Shown here: in pieces, positions 55,103 through 61,100 of the stretch | Numbering within the stretch: position 1 is the stretch's first letter | Layout of the letters: every line of letters begins with the position of its first letter | NCBI RefSeq assembly: GCF_900112845.1 | Contig: NZ_FONG01000015.1 | Location: 151,857-215,856 of the forward strand | Length of the DNA: 64,000 bases | DNA from: Actinacidiphila alni | GTDB lineage: Bacteria > Actinomycetota > Actinomycetes > Streptomycetales > Streptomycetaceae | Direction of reading: 5' to 3' | The notes under the pieces: model-generated | What the model was told of the DNA's origin: nothing | Seen by the model: only the letters and a program-made list of their open reading frames with translations | Databases searched by the model: none | Program-made: the position numbers and the translations under genes

Positions 55103-58100
55103 TCACCTCGGGGGGCGCGGCTCGTCGCGCGACGGCAGCGGCTGCGGTCGGCCCGCCGCGGGGAAAGCGCCGCCGAGCGCTGTGTAGAGATCGAGTACGG
55201 CGTCGCTGAAGCGGCGGCCGTACACGAGGCCGGTGAACACCTCGGCGACGAAATCCCGGGGGCCTGCCGCAGCCCGTCGGCTGACCGTGGCCGCCAATCG
55301 CCTGTTGTGAATCAGCGCGCCGCCCTGAAACGAGGAACCGTTGAATTGGGCGAATCCAAGTTCATGATAATTCGGCCCCGCCCACTGGTGATGCAGCGCG
55401 CGTCCCAGTTCGCGAACGAGATCGGCCTGGTGCGGCGGGCCGCCCGGAAACTGCGGGTCGATCACCAGCGCTCCGGGGGCGAAATATTCCACGGCGCCGC
55501 CCAGGAGGCCGGACGTGTCCGCTCCGGATGCCGTGTTCTCTGCGGGAGGACCCGGTCGGCTGGGCAGTAGATGGACGTCAAGATGCGGAATCATGAATCC
55601 CGCTGCCTTGATCCTGTCCGACGCATTCTTCAACGCGTGGATCTGCGAAGGCGCCCACGGGTCGTTCTTCCGATGGTGCACGGACATTTCTGTGCCGGGC
55701 AGAACCGTCGGGACGGCCGAGCCAGCCGGTCCGGGCCCTTCGTTCGCGGCAGCGAGCCGTGCTCGCAGTCGATCGGCGTCGACGTCGTCGAATGCCCGAA
55801 CGGCCTCATCGGTCAGTCCGTGCTGTGCATTGCGTTGGGCCAGCAGCGAGTGGTGGAGCGGCGCGTTCACACCGGGTGCCACCTCGTCCGCAAGGGGGCG
55901 TCGCACGTAGGGCGCCAAGTCCGGGGAAAGCCAGTGCGGCGCGGCTGCCACTGCCACCCGTTCTTGTGCCCGCCGGTGCTCCCGGGCAGCTCGTTCGGCC
56001 ACTCTCGACCGGTCAAGAGCGATCCGCAGCAGATGAGCGGTCACATGTGCGTCCAGTCGGTTGACGGCGGTCGCCTGTGGGCCTCTTGCCTCGTCCGACT
56101 TCTGCCAGTGGCGGATTGCCTGCTGAACGGCGGTCAGCGCCCGGCGGTTGGCGTCGGAGTCCGAGGGTGTCCGCCGCGCTCCCGCGGCCCAACTGCCGAG
56201 GGTAGTGGTGACTGCGCGGAGCGCGGTGGAACGGATTGTGTCGGTCCGGGCGCCGTCCTTCAGCCACCAGTCGACGATTGCGGTGTCGTCCAGCGCGGCC
56301 TGCGAGAATTCCGGGCCGGCCGGGACGGCTTCGCGCCCGCGTTGCGCGTCCGCCGCGCGCTGATATTCCCTCCGGTAACCGTCCTCGCTCACCAGGGTGC
56401 CCAGCAGTTGCAGATAGCGGCCGCGCATGCCGCTTTGCGGCAGGCCGTGCTCCTCTTTCGCATGTGTCGCGCCCATCAGACTCCCGCGCACACCGCTGAA
56501 ATGCGGATACTCAGGGCTGGCGTACTCGTCCCGCAGCCCCAGTTGATGGCCGAGTTCGTGGGCGTAAACAATTCCCTTGGCTTGGACCGGCCAGCGCCTC
56601 TGGTTGGGAGGCGACCAATCGCGGGTCAGCGTCACAATGGTATGTGCGTCATCGCTGATGGTGAATTCCAAGGTGACGTGGAGGATTTCCCCGCTGGGCA
56701 GCTGGTACTGCGGAAGGTTGTACAGCTCCTCGACTGCCTGGCGGGCGCGTTCCTCAACGGCTGATATATGGTCGGGCATCACGGCGCCTTCGGTGATGAA
56801 ACCGATTCTTATTGTCAGGTCAGCGACCGGACGGCCGCGAAAAACGAAGTGCCGGACGTCGAAGGCCGACCTCACCACGATATTGGACATCGGATACGCG
56901 AACGAGTGGGTATGCGGTATCACGACCGCCCTGCTGCGCACGGTATCCCAGTCGTCACCAGCGGGCAGCGGAATACCGGGAGGTGCCTGTTCCGAATCCG
57001 TCGTACTCTCGACCGTGGTCGGGCGCTCAGGTGATCGGTCGTCCTCGCGTGCTGCGTCGGCCATGAGGTGCTGCACGTTCGCGGCAAGGGGTCGGCGCAT
57101 GGTCGACGGATCGCGGCGAGGCGTGCGGATCATCATGGCGAGCCGCTTGGCCCCGAGAAGGGAAAGGTCGTTGACACTCGTGATGAGTTGGTCACTGGCC
57201 CCGTGCGCGCGCAGTACATTTTTGAGCAATCGCAGGTCCGACGCGATCGGCTTGTCATGCCGCGTCGGGCGCGGCGGCGCCGACGCGCCCTGGTTCGCGT
57301 CGGTCGGTGCTGTGCGGCCGTTGACCGGATTCAGTGCGGAATAGGACGTGCCGTCGCGGTACACATACAGCCGCTGAGGGGAGCCCGGGCCAAGCTCCAG
57401 CGGGCGGTCCCCCGTCACGCTGACGATGTTCATGCCCATTGCCGCCGCGGTGATCTCAGGAACCCGATCGAAGAATAGTGTATGGCGCAGGCCTCTTCGT
57501 AGCAGGGCGAGTTCGACGACTTTACTGGTCGCCAGGCTGCGCAGCCCGGCGAGGGTCGGGAAAATTTCCTTCAGCTCGGGTTTGAGGTCGAGTAGCTTGT
57601 TGTAGTAACTCTTGCCTGCTTTGCTGTTTCGTTTCATTTCTTTGACGATGTGCTCGCGAAGGTGCGCGGCCTGAACCTGCTGGATGTGTCGCTGGCGTAC
57701 AGCCTGATCAATCCGCGAGCGGTCCGCCGTGAAATCATGGAGAATACGGCTGGCTGCGTGTGCGCCGAATTTTCGGACGATCTCCTGATCATTGGGGTGC
57801 GATATTCTTTCTACCAGTTCGGAGGTGTACTGGCGTGACAGTAGATCCGTTTCGATTTCGATCTGTTCGAGCTCCGACAATTGAGGTGCCGTGCGCCCCG
57901 TTATCTGCTCCAGTTCCGCCAGTGACGTGATGTCGTCCACCAACGTCGTGATCGCGCTCGGCCCCGCATCTATTGTTTTCCGCATTTTCACCGCCGCAGC
58001 GGAATTCCCGGAGAACCAGAGGGCGGCATCACGACGAAGTTCGCGGGGGCCCAACCGGTGCATCCCGGAGTTCGCGTGCTGTCGGGCGCCGCTCTCCAGT

Positions 58101-61100
58101 ACCGAGACAAAGAAGTCGTTATTGTTCTGTGGGACCAGTACCTGCTCGAACGTGGTGCCGTCCACTGAGCGGACGGTGGGCATCTCGTTGCGCCGCGCGG
58201 CCGGTCGAGGGGGCGGTGTCGTCATGGGGGACCGCTGCTGGGTCTTCGTTCCGGAATTTCCCATGAGAGTTTCGTACGCTTCGGTGGCGAGATTTTGTGC
58301 GGAACGCTGTGGATCCGGGCCCGGCTGGGGCTGTGTGGGCCGGTTGTGGTCACTCCGCGGATTGATGCGGACAGTGACATCCAGGCGCTCACCAGGTTGC
58401 CAGGTGCCGACGGTCTCCGTGAACGTGATGCCGGCGATCGACGGCTGACTGGGTGGCGAGTCTGCCTGCTGATCGTTGAGTTCATGGTGCACTTTGATCT
58501 TCAGGTAGTGCCTGGCCTCGGACAATCGCCAACGTGCCTGCTCCGAGTCGAGCCTCCCTCTGGCGATCTCAACCGTTGGCATTTCCATGCCGGCCCGATG
58601 ATTCACGAGGGCGGCTCTCGCTATGTGCACCGCAAGCGCGGCCAACAGCGTTTCGTGTTCGCTCGACAACCCGGTCGAACTGACACCGAACATCAGCGTG
58701 ACCGGATCCGGAACAGACAGAGGAGACGCGACGCGATCCGCCCGCCCAACGCCTGTTCGCCGGGAAGCGCCGGTAGGGAGTCCGGTGCGGGTCGTCGCTT
58801 CGTCACCGGCCGACGACGTGGCTTCCGTCTGACGGCGGCCCTGGCCACGGCGCTCCCGCGCGGACTCGGAGGCGCGGAACATCGAACCCGTCACTCGAGG
58901 ATCAAGGGCATCGATCTGACGTGCCTGTTCATCCTCCTCGGACCGGTTCCACTTGGCCCGGCGGTCTCTCCCGTTCAGCGCGGAGCCAACGTCTTCGCCG
59001 TGCAGCCGTCCCAGCGACAACATAGTGTTGAGCTGTGCCGTCGCGGCCGGGGACAGAGTGTCGAGACGTGCGATGAGCGACTCGCTAGCCTCGTTCTGGC
59101 GCAGCATCCCTGCCAGGATCCGCAGTTCGGGGCGGATCTGCGGACGGGCCGCGGACACTGGATGATCGTCGGGCGTCGCGTCCGACCCTTCGTGTGCCGA
59201 GCCCGCGTCGGGGGCCTTATGGACCACGGAGGCTGGATCACCGACCGGATTCAGTGCCGTGTAGTGGGTGCGACCGTCGTAGAACACGTACAAGGAACGG
59301 GACGCACCCGGGTTGAGATGATGTGTGTGTCCCTCCTGTGCCGCGGCGATGTTCATGCCGAGTGCCAAGGCGGTGATTTCCGGGATCCGGTCGTAGAACG
59401 GCGTGGTCCACAGTTCAACCTGCCGTGCCGCGGCCGCGGTTGCTTCGACATTCGTCAGGTCAAGGAGGCTCCGCAGCGTCGGGAATATTTCCCGCATCCT
59501 GTCGGAATGTTTCAGAAGCCGGTCGTAATACCGCTCGCCGAGCGGTCCGCCCTCTTCCAGCGCTTGGGCGAGCCGTTCGCGGAGATGTGCCGCCTGCGCC
59601 CGTTCGATGAGTCTCTCCCGATCGACCTGGGAGGGGGTCGGAACGAAATCCGGGAGAAGACGCCTGGCGACGTTGGGCCCGAAATCTCCTACAATATCGC
59701 GGTCGTTGCTTTCAGTGAACCTCCTGGCCAGTTCGCGGCTGTACATCGGTGACTTCAAGCCCTCGTCAATGGCGTCCAGTTCAACGCCCGACAACGGCTG
59801 CGCCAGTTGACCCATGATGTCTTCGAGGCGGCGCAGCGACCTGATGTCGTTCGTCAGCGTTCTGACCGGGCTCGGACCGGACGCGATGTGTTCACGCACT
59901 GCTGAAGCGGCCGGATCGCTTCCCATGAACCAGTCGGCGACCAGAGCACGAAGACCGCGCACGTCCAGACGCCGCGTCTCCGAGTCCATGTGCTGCAGCC
60001 CGGCACTCACCAGCACGGAGGTGAAGAAGCAGTCGCCGTCGGCATTGACACGCAAGCGTTCGAATGGCACGCCGTTAACCGAGCGGGTGTCCAGCACGTC
60101 GCGTTCGTGCGTGGTCACGACGGGCGGCTGCGGCAGGCGTCGGAGAGCGGATGGCTGTTGCCTGTGGGGTGTGGCTGGCTGTGCGGTGTCCCGGCTGCTG
60201 GACGGTTCCGGCCACGGCCGAATGGTTTTTGTGTGCGACTGCGGTGCGACGGGCGCGGGTTGAGAGGACTGCGCCGTTGGCGTCGGGCGGGGCGGCTGGG
60301 AAGCGGGCGGGGGCGGTGGAAGCGGGCGGACCGACTGGCTGCCGCTGGACGAGCCGCCGGTCGTATTCGCGTCTCGTGGGGCTTGAACCGAGTCCCTGGC
60401 TCCGCCGGGCAGGTAGGCCCGCCGCGGCTTTGGCTGCCCTTGTGCGAGCTGCCGTGACAGTGCTTCGGCCGCAGCCCGGTGACCGCCGCTTGTCATCAAC
60501 TCCCGAGCGACGGCGTACACCGCGACATGAGAAGTTTCCATGGAGGCGAAGTCGGGTCGCTCCTGCGGACGGAAGCCCTCCACCGTCTGGTGGGTACGAA
60601 CGATGTTGAGAGCCGTCGTCAGCGATTCCGCTGACGGTGCTGCGGTTGGCCACGTAGCCGCCAGTGTCTCGCGGAGCGTACGGGTGTCGCCGGCGACGGG
60701 TCCGGCTCCTGCGCCGGGGTCGGTCATGGCGCGTACGGCCGCGGCCAGGCCGTGCCCAGGCGGGAGGGCCTGCCGCCGTGCCCTGCGGCTGCGTGACGGG
60801 GCTTCCTGGCCGGGGCCTGACCGGATGTCGTCTTGCCGCTGCTGTGATCGCTCCGGATGGAAATACGCCGTGACGTCCAGCTTATTGCTTGATTCCCCAG
60901 CGTCGATGACCTCTTCGAAGGCGATGTCGTCGTCCGACAGGCGATAGGACAGCGAGTCCGACTGGAGGTCGTTGAGCGTGGTGGTCAGTCGTATGCGCAG
61001 GTATCGCTTGATCTCGGCGGACCGCCAGCGGGACAGCTCGGATTCGAGGCCGCCTCTGGCTATGCTCACCGTCGGCATTTCGAGCCCCAGCGTATGGCTC

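Noticed and set aside
57650..57838. 62-codon plus-strand frame with hydrophobic, less biased composition
   Set aside because: Falls in an AT-richer patch inside the giant gene on the other strand, no ribosome site; the patch explains its unusual look.
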